Assembly: GCF_030864355.1 (NCBI RefSeq)
Contig: NC_083398.1
Location: 2,046,001 to 2,110,000, forward strand
DNA length: 64,000 bases
Source: Cutaneotrichosporon cavernicola
Lineage: Eukaryota; Basidiomycota; Tremellomycetes; Trichosporonales; Trichosporonaceae
Direction: 5' to 3'
Part shown: positions 12,052-25,900 of the stretch, one piece after another
Layout: every line of letters starts with the position of its first letter
Position numbering within the stretch: the stretch's first letter is position 1
Position numbers and translations under genes: made by a program
The notes under the pieces: model-generated
What the model was told of the DNA's origin: nothing
Database searches by the model: none
What the model saw: the letters and a program-made list of their open reading frames with translations, nothing else

Positions 12052-14720
12052 ATGGCGCACTCGGCCCTCTTCTACGTCGTCCTGGCCGTTGTCGCCCTTT
12101 CCTTCGCCCCCCAGGTTCTCGCCTTCGGTGCCGGTAAGTGTCTGATTGTATCAAACACGTCCTCACTTGCCTCGCCTCGATGCTCTTGGTGACAGCTGGC
12201 TGACCACGTCCAGGAAACATTCCTGCCTACTCTTACCTCGAGGATAAGGCCTTCCGTCATGGTGACATTGAGGATGTCATGTCCAACATGTACAAGGTTA
12301 TCGGCACTGGCTTCCTCTCGCGCGGCACAAAGTTCAGTGGCCTTGACCTGAAGCGTGTCTACTTTGTAAGTCTCCTGCTGGAGGAAGGTGACGTCGTCAT
12401 GACGTTGCTCGACACCAGGGTTGTCCCCCAAGAGCACAAGACACTAACACTCACAGGGCAACTGGCTGCGCGACTACTCTCAGGTGCGTATCCATGCGCT
12501 GCAGTCGTGTGCCAAGCACGACGTCTAACTCTCTCACAGGCTGTCGACGTTGCGTCGCTCTCAAAGGTCCCCCTTCAAACCATCCTCAATGTTGTCATGG
12601 TTCTTGGCTTCCTCGGTGAGCCAGATCGGCCGATGATCGAGGTCGACACGCGTGACTGACTGACAGCGCACGGCTACGTGACAGAGGAGTTTGAGGTCAC
12701 CAAGGAGCGTCTTGGCTGCTACCTCCCTATCGAGCACATCGACAACCCGAAGGGCTATGCAGAGGGCGAGGATGCGCGCAAGTACGACCCTCGCCTTCGC
12801 GGGCCTATTGATCCTCGCGAACTGCAGATTGATCCGCAAAGCGGCATGAAGAACTACATTGCGAACGGTGCGCATTACACTCCTACAATGACTAAGCTAC
12901 AGAGAACGGCAACTGGGACACTTCTAAGGCCCTCGCTCGCCGCACCCTGCTCAAGTGCATTGAGACCGGCCGCCGGGCCCAACAGACTGGCAAGAAGAGC
13001 GACGAGTACGAGGCCTTCCGTCTCCTCGGCACTGCCCTCCACATCCTCGAGGACTTCACCGCCCACTCCAACTTCTGTGAGCTTGCCCTCATCTCGATGG
13101 GCAACCACCAGGTCTTCCCTCACGTCGGCCAGAACTGCCGCGTCCGCACGCCCCAGGGACGTGACGTTTTCCCTCTCATCACCGGCACCTTCGGCGGTGC
13201 CGACTTCATCCACTCGCTCATGGGTGAGGCTGGTGACCACCTCTCGTCGTCGGCTGTCTCCGACCTCAGCAAGTCGTTCTCAGACTCGCGCAGCATTCAA
13301 GACGGCCAGGGAGCGTCTGCCCAGGCCCTCCGCCAGATGTTCGTGCAGATTCCCGGCCAAGACACCGAGCACCTCAGCCGCGAGATGGACAACCTCCAGA
13401 ATCTCCGTGCTACCACTGCCGACCCCAGCACCATGAGCCCCCAGGAGCTCTACAAGGTCCTCTGGCAGGCTCTCGCGTTCCGCGACAAGGTCATGAAGAG
13501 CATCGAGAACACAATGGAGAAGATCCCGGGTCTCAACGCCCTTACTGAGAAGATCGGCAACTCTGTCTCAGTCTTTGTCATGACCACCATCGAGCCTTAC
13601 GTCAAGCCTCTCCTCGGCACCGCCACCGAGACGCTCGCCAACTCGTCGCAGGCCATCCTGGAGGCCCACGCGGATGACCAGTTCGAGGTGTGGAACAACC
13701 CCAACGCCTCGGACCCGACCCACTCTTTCCTCTCCAAGGACCACTTCGCTGTCCTCTTGAACGAGCCTGCTGGCCAGATCGCGCAGCTTATCGTCAAGTT
13801 CTCAGCTGAGCGCGTAGCCCAAGCTTGGAGCGACTCGAGCATAGACCCTCGCCGGCCCGTTGAGGACATCCTCCAGTGCCTCTTCCACCCAGACTTCTCG
13901 AACGGCTCCGAGATCCAGCGTATCATGCTCGACCACATGCACAAGTGGTGGCAAGAGCAGGGCAAGGACCAGCAGCCCAGCCTCGAGCGTCTAACCGCGC
14001 AGGCCGTCCGTGAGGGCCGCAACAAGCGCATTGGCGACAACTCGGTCTCGACTGGTCACGTCCACAACCAGCTCCTCCCCGAGGGTGGCCTTCAGCAGGT
14101 TATTGCACAGCACAACATCCAGATCGTGAGTGTGTTCGTGATACGTGGCGCTGACTGCGCAGCCCGGCTTCAACCAGGGTGGAAACCAAGGTGGCCAGCG
14201 TAACAACAATCAGGGTCGATTCCAGAATGCCCCTTCGCTCGACTCCCTCGGCGGCGGCGGTCGCGCGAGTGGCCAGAGCGGCTTTGGCGGCGGTGGCGGC
14301 TACGGAGGGAACCAGAGCGGCTTTGGTGGTGGTCAGCAGCAGTATGGTGGTGGTCAGCAGCAGTATGGTGGTGGTCAGCAGCAGTATGGTGGTGGTGGTG
14401 GCCACCAGCAGCAGGGCGGCGGCTATGGCCGTCAGTCGCCTCCCCAGCACCAGTCGGGCTTCCAGCCCCAGGGATCTGGTGGTGGCTTCCAGCCGCAGGG
14501 CGGCTACGGCGGCCAGCAGCAGGGTGGTGGCTTTGGTCGCCACTCGCCCCAGCCACCCAGTGGCTTCCAGGGCCAGGGCCAGAGCCAGGGCCAGTACGGG
14601 TTCTTCAACCCACCCTCTGGCCCACCTCCGCCCCACCAGGGCCACCGGCACGGAGGCGGCGACCACGGCAACCGGGGCGGCTACGGCGGCGGCGATGGCT
14701 ACCCGGGCAGCCGGTGGTAA
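12052..14720 (+). CDS. het-c: HET-C heterokaryon-incompatibility-type secretory protein
   Basis: Member of the Het-C family, secreted or surface glycine-rich proteins first known from Neurospora non-self recognition; family members also occur where no incompatibility role is known. Seven exons (12052-12133, 12214-12365, 12457-12483, 12540-12615, 12667-12867, 12903-14125, 14163-14720) give 772 residues. A signal peptide (MAHSALFYVVLAVVALSFAPQVLA) leads into the diagnostic core: RHGDIEDV, FSGLDLKRVYFGNWLRDYSQ, LGCYLPIEHIDNP, LHILEDFTAHSNFCELALI. The last exon is almost entirely Gly/Gln/Ser/Pro-rich, matching the glycine-rich tail of the family. Exon 3 is only 27 nt and codes the signature GNWLRDYSQ. 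Whether it has any allorecognition role here cannot be told from sequence. Confidence 0.93.
14325..14387 (+). repeat. Three exact 21-nt tandem copies (GGGQQQY) in het-c tail
   Basis: The unit GGTGGTGGTCAGCAGCAGTA+T occurs three times head to tail without a mismatch, coding GGGQQQY each time. Exact identity including third positions points to recent slippage, so copy number is likely to vary between strains. Confidence 0.9.
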
Positions 14721-15002
14721 AGGTGTTGTTTTTAGATGTCGATTAGTTTTGGGGGACGACAAACGAAAGCTCCGATGCGACGCGTGGACATGTGCTCTGT
14801 CTCTGAGTGAGTTCGTGTGTGTGTGTATTCAAGTGCTACTGTGTCGCATCACCCCTCCATGGGCTGGACACTACGTTCAAGTCACCTACAATCATACTTG
14901 ATATACCCCCATACTTACACAGTAGACACGGGAAGCTGAAGCAGAGGCTGGATATCATTTCGAACACTTTGATGCGCTCGCGCTCGTAACTGTCTGTACC
15001 AA
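14721..15002. other. het-c 3' flank
   Basis: Untranslated 3' region with a short GT run near 14,817-14,824 and no recognisable coding signal until the SGNH pseudogene on the opposite strand. Confidence 0.5.
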
Positions 15003-15450
15003 ATGATGGTGGATGCAACTGACCAGCCGATGAGCTCATGCCCGGCCGGTGAGATGTCCACCTCATTAATTGGCATTCCACGACAGCCCAAGCAACACGG
15101 CCATGAAGTTGAGCGCTCTGTCCGGCCATGTCCCTCGTGGGAATGCTCACGGGTTGGTGCAAGTTGCCCCCAATTGTCTAAGAAGAATCGCTTTCCGTCA
15201 AATATCGGGCACCAATGAGACGATTGAGAGCCGTGGTCTCTTCTACAAGTGGTTCCACCTCGGAAATGTTGAGAGCAAGGACGTTGGCATCCTACACTTT
15301 CGCTTCTTCATAGACGTTGCGCAGGCAATCATAGACGGGTGTCACCTCCTTTCCAGGCTCCAAGTCGTGGGCGATAGCAAACCCCCACGAGAGCTCAGAA
15401 TTACCACCCAGCCGAATCGCTTGCCCTCGTTTGATACAAGTTCTGGTTCT
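15003..15450 (-). pseudogene. Decayed SGNH/GDSL hydrolase copy
   Basis: The minus strand keeps the skeleton of an SGNH hydrolase like the two intact genes just upstream. Block III reads RLGGNSELSWGF (compare GGTNDL in the copy at 17.5-18.1 kb), then VYDCLRNVYEEAK, an in-frame TAG, then DANVLALNISEV (compare QVLALTIPEV), then ALNRLIGARYLTES and a second in-frame TAG. After a frame change the catalytic end block is recognisable as EVDISPAGHELIG, against DLVHLTPAGYARMG in the intact copy; the Asp-x-x-His pair is lost. The first stop could be a single CAG to TAG change. The N-terminal GDS block is not identifiable; degraded sequence may extend to about 15,990. Seen directly: homologous blocks, two stops, a frameshift, lost catalytic residues. 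Pseudogene status is inferred. Confidence 0.75.
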
Positions 15451-16001
15451 GATATGTCATCTGATTTTTTCTTCCCCCGTTGCCGCGTCCCTAAGCCTGT
15501 TGTCAGCCTTTGTTTGTAGCCCTGCAGTTCTCACCATCCTGGTCAGTCGATAACAGAAGTCTTCCACCGAACTAGATTTCTCGGCACCAACCTCCACCCA
15601 AACAACGTCAAATCGTTTGCGCTTCAAGCAAGACTTTGGGGAGGTGGGAGCCAACACGATTCCTCTGTACAGTACAACGGAGGTGGCATAGGCAATTAAG
15701 AGGGGATGAGCACAAGTGGCAATGAGATTGAGAGTGGAGAGTCGATAATTAACCAAGAAGGTACAGAGTGGTGGTCAAAGACACGTTGGCAAGGCGTGAT
15801 AGCAGAATCGAGATGCGAGCGGTGCGTACCCAGTGAGATCGTATCACGCTTCGAGGAAGGTCAACGCCAGTCTCAAGCGGGTATGGCTGCAACTCCAGTC
15901 TAGCTACTGTAGATAGTCTAAAGGATTCAAAAGACCTCATCGCAAGGTCACATGACACACAAGCTACATCCTTGAAACGAGAAAGACTGCGCACACCCAG
16001 A
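15451..16001. other. Unresolved sequence upstream of SGNH pseudogene
   Basis: Contains short minus-strand frames, one including KRKRFDVVWVEVGAEKSSSVEDFCYRL and one beginning at 15,994, joined by intron-like GTGAGA..CTGACAACAG signals at 15,497-15,534. They may be degraded 5' exons of the pseudogene, but I cannot align them to the GDS block, so no gene is claimed. Confidence 0.4.
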
Positions 16002-17185
16002 CTAATCCAGAAACAAAGTCTCTATGCGGGCTTTGCGCTCGTCATGGACAGGGTATATGCCCCAGCACTGCCAAATTTCCTTGGCAACCAGGTTGCCGAC
16101 TATCTCGTAACCCTCTGGCGAAGGGTATATGCCCTTCTCTGCCCATCGCGCCTCGTACTCGTCGGCGTATGCCTCACTCGATCCCGCTCTCTGAGCGATC
16201 GAACGCGAGTGGTTGGGCAGGCGTTGGTGGATTTTGAGCCCGTGGATCGTGCGCATACCGTGCGCTCTCATGTTTGTGTTGCTGATCAGTTCGTTGAGCA
16301 CTTCTCGCTCCCCCTCCATGTCCTCTGTAAAGTCGCTAGACTCGAGGAGCGTGAGCAGTAGGACGTTTGACCCAGAATTCCAGGCAACAATGTAAGCTTC
16401 TTCGAGGCCCTTATAAATGTCCGTGGCATTGGCTCCACTGAGGAGGTCGCTGCGGTCAGTGTGGTCAACGGAGTCCTCACTGTGAACCACCCCATATTAC
16501 GACCCAGTCGTACCACGTTGCATTCACTTCTGTTAGTCGAGCCTTCCCCAGACTCACGGCTGCTTTGCAACCTGGCGGCGAAGCTTCCAACCTGTTCTTT
16601 GACAGAGCTGCTGACCATTAGGCTGGCCCGGATGTTGTACTGGTCAAACGCTTTCTTGATAACCTTTGGGTAATGCTGGTGTTTCTTCATATCCTCTGAG
16701 AAATCCCCGTGGTCGAGATCATCGGGCGAGAATCCCCAAGTGTACTCGTCGCCGAACAGGAGAACCCGCAGATCGCCTAGGGGCGGAGAGTTGGGCACTG
16801 GTTTGATTGGACGAGGGAAAGAAGGCTTGAGCATGGAGTCGATGTCCACCCCGCTCCGTTTGTCGGTGGCATCCTCTGACAAGGTCTCTGGAAGAATGCT
16901 GTCCTGGCTGTCAAGCAGAGCACTGATGGGAACTCGGATCCGAGGCTTGCTAGGTGAGGGAGAGGTTGGATTGATAGGGGGCGCTTCCTCGAACTCATAG
17001 CGGCCGGCGTGGATATGTGTAACTGGAGCTGGGACACGAGGTGTAGCAGGGGCGAGGGGAAGGTCACAGCCGAGAGGAGCAACTGGGGTTTCGTCCAAGT
17101 CGCCATCGTGTGGGGCAACGGGAGTACTCTCCGATGGTGTGAAGGATGGGTTGCCGGAGAGGCGCCGTGGACTGGGAGATAGCAT
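16002..17185 (-). CDS. SGNH/GDSL-type hydrolase with disordered N-terminus
   Basis: Predicted esterase/lipase-like SGNH hydrolase, substrate unknown. Three exons (17185-16558, 16529-16481, 16449-16002) give 374 residues. The first 165 are Pro/Ser-rich and look unstructured, with no signal peptide. The catalytic domain starts LRVLLFGDEYTWGF; the GDSL serine position is occupied by Glu (GDE instead of GDS). Block III is WVVIWGGSHDLLSG, and the end reads GIYPSPEGYEIVGNLV where Asp-x-x-His is expected. So the usual Ser and His catalytic residues look replaced, and the protein may be catalytically dead or use another chemistry. Its introns are 28 and 31 nt, both with CTRAC next to the acceptor; the 28-nt intron is the shortest in the window. 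Part of a same-strand SGNH cluster with the pseudogene and the next gene. Confidence 0.78.
16530..16557 (-). other. 28-nt intron
   Basis: GTGAGT donor, CTAAC branch site and CAG acceptor all within 28 nt; removing it joins AGC C to AA GTG AAT and yields the family string ATWYDWVVIWGG. This is near or below the usual lower limit for spliceosomal introns in fungi. Confidence 0.75.
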
Positions 17186-17469
17186 GATGGGCCGGGAGGG
17201 AGTGGTGACAGGAGGACAAGGTGGGTAGTTAAGAAGATGACAAGACAGTGAGCGGCAAAGTGACGATGCTGGTCAACAGACACATTTAGTAAATGGGCCA
17301 TGGGTCACGATTCCCACCAAGAGTGAATGGTCAACACAGAATGAATTGAGGCGCGAGAATGATCTGAGATTCAATGGCGGAAGGGCGAACTCTGTGCAGA
17401 TCATGAATGAAATTCGCACGGATAATTGGAACCCCGTTGACCCACAAAAGCATTTTTGTACAAGACAAG

Positions 17470-18120
17470 CTATGCCTCCCTCTGCAAGATCTCAACCAAC
17501 GCGTCCCCCACAAGCTCACCCATGCGCGCATAGCCAGCTGGGGTGAGATGGACGAGATCGTCCCACCACAGCGCCTGCTGTCCAGCACTCAACGAGTGGA
17601 ACGGGAGTGCACTGGCAAAGTCGAATGTGTGGTACCGAGGAGCGGAGTGGGACATGATAGCGGCATTTACCGCCTTGCGATCGGTGTCGTCCCAGACCTC
17701 CCCGACTTCTGGAATAGTGAGTGCGAGGACTTGTGTCGTTGGAGAGGCGGACTGGGCGAGCGACCACGTCTCGTTCAGCCCAGCGAGGACTTTCTCAGGA
17801 CTCGCATCGTATGCTAGGTCGCTGCGTTAGTGCATCCAGATTGGACATACTTTGTGCCACCGAGGACGAGGATCCAGTCCCATGGCTGTGTTGCGGCTTT
17901 GGTCAGTACTAACGTTTAAAGGCGTACCCTTCATCATTCGCCGCGGGAAACCTTGCACCACTTCGTTGCCAGGAATTCCGTCCGCCTCGACGAGTACGGG
18001 CCGGTCGGGGAAGGCCGCGCGTACCCGAGCCTCGAGCGTGGTCGCGTAGGGCGCGTCACGACCTCTGTTCCACCCCGAGGTCAGGGAGTCGCCAAAGCAG
18101 AGGATCCGGAGAGGGGTCAT
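17470..18120 (-). CDS. SGNH/GDSL hydrolase (intact catalytic blocks)
   Basis: Compact cytosolic SGNH hydrolase of 196 residues. Exons 18120-17928, 17896-17851 and 17821-17470, with introns of 31 and 29 nt. Catalytic blocks are intact: LRILCFGDSLTSGW (nucleophile Ser), a Gly block in ADGIPGNEV, LVLGGTNDLAYD (block III Gly/Asn), and WWDDLVHLTPAGY (Asp and His). GGTND is only created when the 29-nt intron is removed, which supports the splice. I start at MTPLRIL (18120); an in-frame ATG nine codons upstream (18147) is possible. The neighbour at 16-17.2 kb and the pseudogene at 15 kb are same-strand relatives, so this looks like the functional member of a small family cluster. Substrate unknown. 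Confidence 0.85.
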
Positions 18121-18147
18121 GCTAGCAGCTGAGAGCGTGCGCAGCAT

Positions 18148-18388
18148 GCGGGTTTGAGATTGCGGCAGAAGCTGAGGAGAGATGTCTAAGAGATGGACGA
18201 ACGTGGAATGCGTTATGCTAATTCCGAGGCACGGCCTTGAACTCGCCTTGGCGCGACTTGCAGATTGCAATATGCTTCCGCGTCAGTGGTCCCAGCCTCA
18301 TCCCCAGTGGAGCTGCTAGTGGCAAGGTCAGACGTCAACATTGGAGCATTCAGCTGATGTGATTCCTTGATGCTTGATGCATGCTATG
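18148..18388. other. Short intergenic stretch between SGNH gene and NIC1 3' end
   Basis: 240 bp serving as promoter of the SGNH gene and 3' end of the nickel permease gene. Nothing else recognised. Confidence 0.5.
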
Positions 18389-19896
18389 CTACACCTCTGC
18401 AGTCTCGGGCGCGGGCGCTGGCACTGGCTCTGCTTCCGGTGCACCACCCTTCTTGCTGCGCTTTTTCCACCACCACCGCGCTCCATGATACACAACCAGG
18501 ATGAGGACGAAGACACCGACAATCGCCGCACCCACATATCCGCTCGCGTCATTCGCATTGGCCCATGCGCGCCACCAGCTCCCTTCCAGACCACCACCGT
18601 CCTCGGCCTCCGCTGCCGTAACGCAACGGCTGCAGTTCTCGCCGATCAGCCCCATGATTTCGATCAGGGAGATGGCCAGAGCCACAGCGATGGAGAGAAT
18701 CGTGAGGCTGATAGATAGGCTGCCCATCGTCGCTGTCTTGACAGCGAGCACGCGCCGCCGCCGCTGCTCTGCGGCATCCACCTCTACGGCCGCGACCGAT
18801 GATTCCTCTGTGGGCTGAAGTTTGGAGGTGTTCTGATCAATGGAGCTACTGGGTTCCAAAGGCGGCTTGGAGAAGCTCTGATCCACCTCTTGGGACACTG
18901 TAGACTCCCCTTCTGGTTCCGGCATGGGCACGAACATCTTCTTGTCCCGCTCGACGAGAGACAACTTGCCCTCGGTTCGCAGCTCGGGCTGCGCGTACGC
19001 GTACAACATGAGGATGCTGTCGAGCGTGTCCACCAGCGCCATACCGACTGTGAAGAGGAACTGCCATCAGCTGACCAGTCGCAGCACGGCTCACGGGAAG
19101 AATGACAATCCTGCCATGCGCGATCGCCTGGCCGTTTGGTCCACGGGTGGCAATAGCGCTAAGCGCGAGGAGTGCGATGGAGGACGCTGTGTCAAAGCCG
19201 AATCCTGCTGTTAGCTTGGTTGTAGACTTCTTCAGCTCACCGAATAGGACGCCGACCGGGTAGAGCTTCCACGGCCTGTCGACAGCCTTGAGGATAGGCC
19301 CGATGATGCGTACAAGACACCCGCCGCCCTGTATACTGATGTCATCGTCTGGAGGCAGGCCGAGGCGCTGCCGTTCTTTGGCGCGCTTGCGTGCACGGAT
19401 AGCGCCGACGAGGAAGTACGAGTTGATGACGGCGACGAGGAAGAGGAAGGACGCGGACACGGCGGTGCCCACGATCCCACCGACGTCGCCGACCTTGCCG
19501 AGACGGTCAAAGATGTCAACACTGAGTTTAGTAAACCAGGACGGGATGCACTGGCACTCACCTGATAGCCAGCGCGATGTTGACTGCAATCACGATAGTG
19601 GAGTGGCCAAGAGAGAAGAAGAGGCCGCAAGTCATGGGCAGCTGGCCAAGGCTGACCATCTGGCGCGTCGCATTATCAATTGCACAGATATGGTCTGCAT
19701 CCAGGCCATGTCGCAAGCCGAGCGTCCACGCGAGCATGGCGATGCCGAGGAGACCGTCTGCGCCGCTGTAGGCGATACCAGCTGCAACCCAGACTGCAGC
19801 GTTGGCGAGCACGAGGCTTGCGATAAGGAAGATGGCGCGCCCGATCAGTGTTGGTCGCAGCTTGAGGCACCGCATGCTGCGATATGATATCAGCAT
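18389..19896 (-). CDS. NIC1: High-affinity nickel permease (NiCoT family)
   Basis: Polytopic membrane carrier importing Ni(II); in related basidiomycete yeasts (Cryptococcus Nic1) it supplies nickel to urease. Four exons (19896-19562, 19521-19241, 19204-19095, 19060-18389) give 465 residues. Diagnostic motifs are present: RHGLDADHICAIDNATR in helix II, GLFFSLGHSTIV, LFGFGFDTASS and GMALVDTLDSILM. The last two are formed across the 36-nt and 34-nt introns, which supports those joins; the 36-nt intron is a multiple of three without a stop. A hydrophilic loop of about 80 residues separates the last helices, and the C-terminus is KK/PA-rich. Divergent from DHX35 with 514 bp between. A TATA-like TTATATAT lies about 50 bp upstream. 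Confidence 0.93.
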
Positions 19897-20410
19897 GATA
19901 AGAGTGATTCTGTGGTGTAGTGGAATGGGAAGCCGAGGGCCGAGGTTATATATGTAGGAACCTGTCTGATGAAAGATTCCATTTCGTTAACGCCGGTGGG
20001 GGGCATGAGGGGGGTGGGCGTCGTCAATGTGCCAATATGAAAAACACACGGGTCTTGTTGAAGTAGAAATGGGCAATTACGCAAGTGGCTGAGTAGGACA
20101 AGTTGGCTCCACCCACTTCCTCTCCTTCTTAGCTTCTCTTGAGCCATGTGAGCAAAATGTAGAATGTTGTTGAATTGTTGAATTATTCCAAGGTTTAAAA
20201 CATGACGATTATTCGATTACAATGTAGGATAGTCACCTTGTGACATCACCCCCCAATCAGCCCCTTCAGACATTCCTTCCTATCAGACCCTTCACCCACG
20301 TGACTAAAGGGAGGCTTGGATACGCTACATTTCCAGGTGGAGGCCACCCACCAACAACATCTCGGCGCTATCCTTCCCTCCTCCTCATCCTTCATCAACT
20401 AACCCAACTA
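19897..20410. other. Divergent promoter region NIC1 / DHX35
   Basis: 514 bp shared between the nickel permease (minus) and the helicase (plus). TTATATAT at 19,946-19,953 is a likely TATA box for NIC1. The plus side is CCTTC/CATC-rich just before the DHX35 start. No coding signal seen. Confidence 0.55.
19946..19953 (-). promoter_or_regulatory. TATA-like element upstream of NIC1
   Basis: ATATATAA on the minus strand, 50-57 bp upstream of the NIC1 ATG. Position and sequence fit a fungal core promoter; not proven. Confidence 0.45.
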
Positions 20411-22922
<2,512 letters not shown>

Positions 22923-22961
22923 TGTATCCATAGCATTGAAATAATAACGACCATATCTGGC

Positions 22962-25900
22962 CTACTGCCATTCGCCAGTCTTGAGCAGTTGGGCAAACTC
23001 TCCCCCGCTCGCAATGAGGCCAGCATACGTCCCGTCCTCGGCGACCCGTCCGTCACCGAGACAGATGATGCGATCACACCGGCGCATCACGTCCACCGAG
23101 TGGGTGATGAAGATGGTCGTGTGGTACTGCGTCAGCGCATCCTCATTCAGGGAACATACCTTCTTGAGGGCGAGGAGGGTGTCGAGGATACCAGCCTGGT
23201 TCTCGACATCCAGAGCGCTGGTGGCCTCGTCCAGGATGAGGACCTTGGCGTGGCGAAGCATTGCACGCGCGATCTGCAGTCGCTGCGCCTGTCCGCCACT
23301 AATCAAGGCCGCGTTCTCTCCAAGCTTTGTCTCGTATCCCTGTGGCAGACCAGCGACAAAGTCGTGGATCCGCGCCACCTTTGCTGCAGCCATGACTTCC
23401 TCAAGAGGCGCCGACCCGCCATAGCGGATATTATCAGCCACGCTAGCGTCGAAGAGATGTGGCGTCTGCGAAACGATGGCGATCCCTTCGCGCACGGTCT
23501 TAATGTCGGCCGTAGAGAGGTCGTAGTTGCCCAACTTGATAGCTCCGGCGGTGGGAAAGTAGAGGCGTTGCAGCAGGGCGGCAATCGTGCTCTTTCCCGC
23601 TCCACTTGGACCAACGATAGCGACAGCCTCGCCGGAAGTGAGAGTGAGGGAGAGGTCTGTGAACACGGTGTCAGGGCGGGTGGGATATCGGAACAGGACA
23701 TTCTGGAAAGAAATGTCGCCGGAGATGGGAAATTTTGCGGTCCCAATTGACTCGGAGGTCGTGGGCGAAAGGGTGCGGAAGCGCTCAAAGTCTGCGGCGG
23801 CGACCTTGGCCTTGATAAGGAGTGGCACTATGTCAGTTCTGTCATGCAAGAGCTCACTGAACCCTAAGAGGGAGACGGCGAACGTTACGCTGAAGAGGAC
23901 GAGGGCGTAGACTTTGAGCATGGCCGCTAGGTCCATTGTTCCATTACGGAGGAAGATTGCTCCGACGTAATTTAGGAGGGCTTTGATCAGCGGAGCAAGA
24001 GGGTAACTTACCCTGTGCAAAGAGGGGCATGGCGCAGTTGAAGGCTGAGCCGAGGGCGGTTGACCAGATTGCGCGTTGGGCGTGTGTCCGGGCTTCGGCG
24101 GATTCGGACATGAAGCGTTGGGTGAAGCTCTGTTCTAGGGCCATGGCGCGGATGCCGCGGACGTTGGCGACGGCCTAGAGTTAGCCAACAAGTAATAGAT
24201 GAGCATACCTCGAAGAAGAGGCGCGAGACGGCCTCGCGTCGCGCCTTATTATACACCTCGGCGCGGCTGAACATGGTGCTGCTCACGAAGCCGATCACGC
24301 CGAACAAGGGAAACAGACCTAGTCCAACGAGTGTGAGCTGCCACCCAACGACCATGGCCCAAGTAAACCCAAGAGCGACCATGCACACCGCCACGATGGT
24401 GCGTGGAAGAACGGTAGCCACGAGGTGGCGCATGTCGTCGACGTCCTTGATCAAGCCCTGCACGATTCGGGAAGGGTTGTTTTCGTCCCGGTCGAACCAT
24501 CCCTTGTCCTGAGCCAATACCACGGCGTAGCTTTGCGACCGCAGGCGCGCAGTCCATATAGCCCCGAGGCTGGCTAAAGAGGCATGCTGTCCGAATACGG
24601 CTAGGCCTTGGCCCACAATGATGGCGATTAGAATGGCCGACTTCTTCGCGACCTCCCCGTTTGACCCTGTACCTAGGAGAGCCATGAGTTGGGCGAGGAA
24701 AAAGGACCAGATGGGAGTAGCAATGCCGCGCGCGATACTGGTGATTGTGCCGAAGAGGAGGATGCCTTTGTGCGGAAGAGTGGGGAGGAATCGCCACATG
24801 AGACGGAAGAAGCCGTAGACTTTTAGCTCGTCAGTGTCCTGCCAGGCTACTGAGGGGCGGTGCTCGGGGTGGGAAATGTCCTTGTCTTCGACTTGCTCAA
24901 AGGTCTCTTTGTCTGCCGAGGAGCGGAGGTCGATGCTACGGCAGTCGACGGAGCGACGGTCTATCGAGGGTCGCAGCTTGGTGGGAATCGAGGTGTGGCT
25001 ACCTGTCTTCGTCACCTGGGAGAAACTGTGGATACTCGCCCTCCAGCGCTCGGGCGCCTTGTTCAGGCTACCGGTTCTGGGACGGCCGAGTGACATACTC
25101 CGCGGCCGAGTGCCGACGACAGAATGTCTCCTCGGAAGGGGGAGCAAGCTCATCCTCAACGTTGTTGTGTGGATACGGGCGAGTTCGTCGAGGTCCTCCT
25201 CCTCCTCCTCGTCTTCATCGATCTCGGCGGCACGCCAGCTAAAATCAAGCTTGGGGAGTAGAGGGGCGACACTCTGCTCAGCCGCCATGGCGGCGAACAC
25301 GCCGTGTGTCAGGTCTCTGCGGAAGCCCTGCTGCACGACGCTCCCGTCCTGCATGACGTACAAGAAGTCATTGTCTTTGATCTGGGAGAGGTCGTGCGTG
25401 ATCACGATGGTGGTGCTGTCCTTCCGCCAGGCGCGCACGGCCTCGAACACTTCAACGCGTGAGGTTGCGTCTAGGGCCGCCGTCGCTTCATCGAGGATCA
25501 ACACGGCAGGGTCACGGATCCGGGCACGCGCGATCGCCAGGCGTTGTTTCTGTCCACCGCTGAGAGCGTTGCCACCGTTACCCAACATCGTGTCGTAGCC
25601 CTTCGGCAGGGTCTCGATGAATTCATGGATGAGCGCCATACGGCATGCGTCGACCACCTCGTCGCGTGTCACGTCCTCGAGCTTGCGAGTCCGGCCGTAC
25701 GTGCTCGCATCGGCGCCCAGAACACCCATTGCGACGTTGTCGTGCACACTCATGTCGAAAATCAGGCAGCCCTGGGACACGGCGGCGATATGTCCGTTTG
25801 TAAACTTCGGGTCGTAGGAGCTTAACGGATGTTCGTCGAGGTTGATCTCGCCTGCCCCCGGGGAAGGGGAGTACAGGCGGAGGAGGAGGTGGGCGATGGT

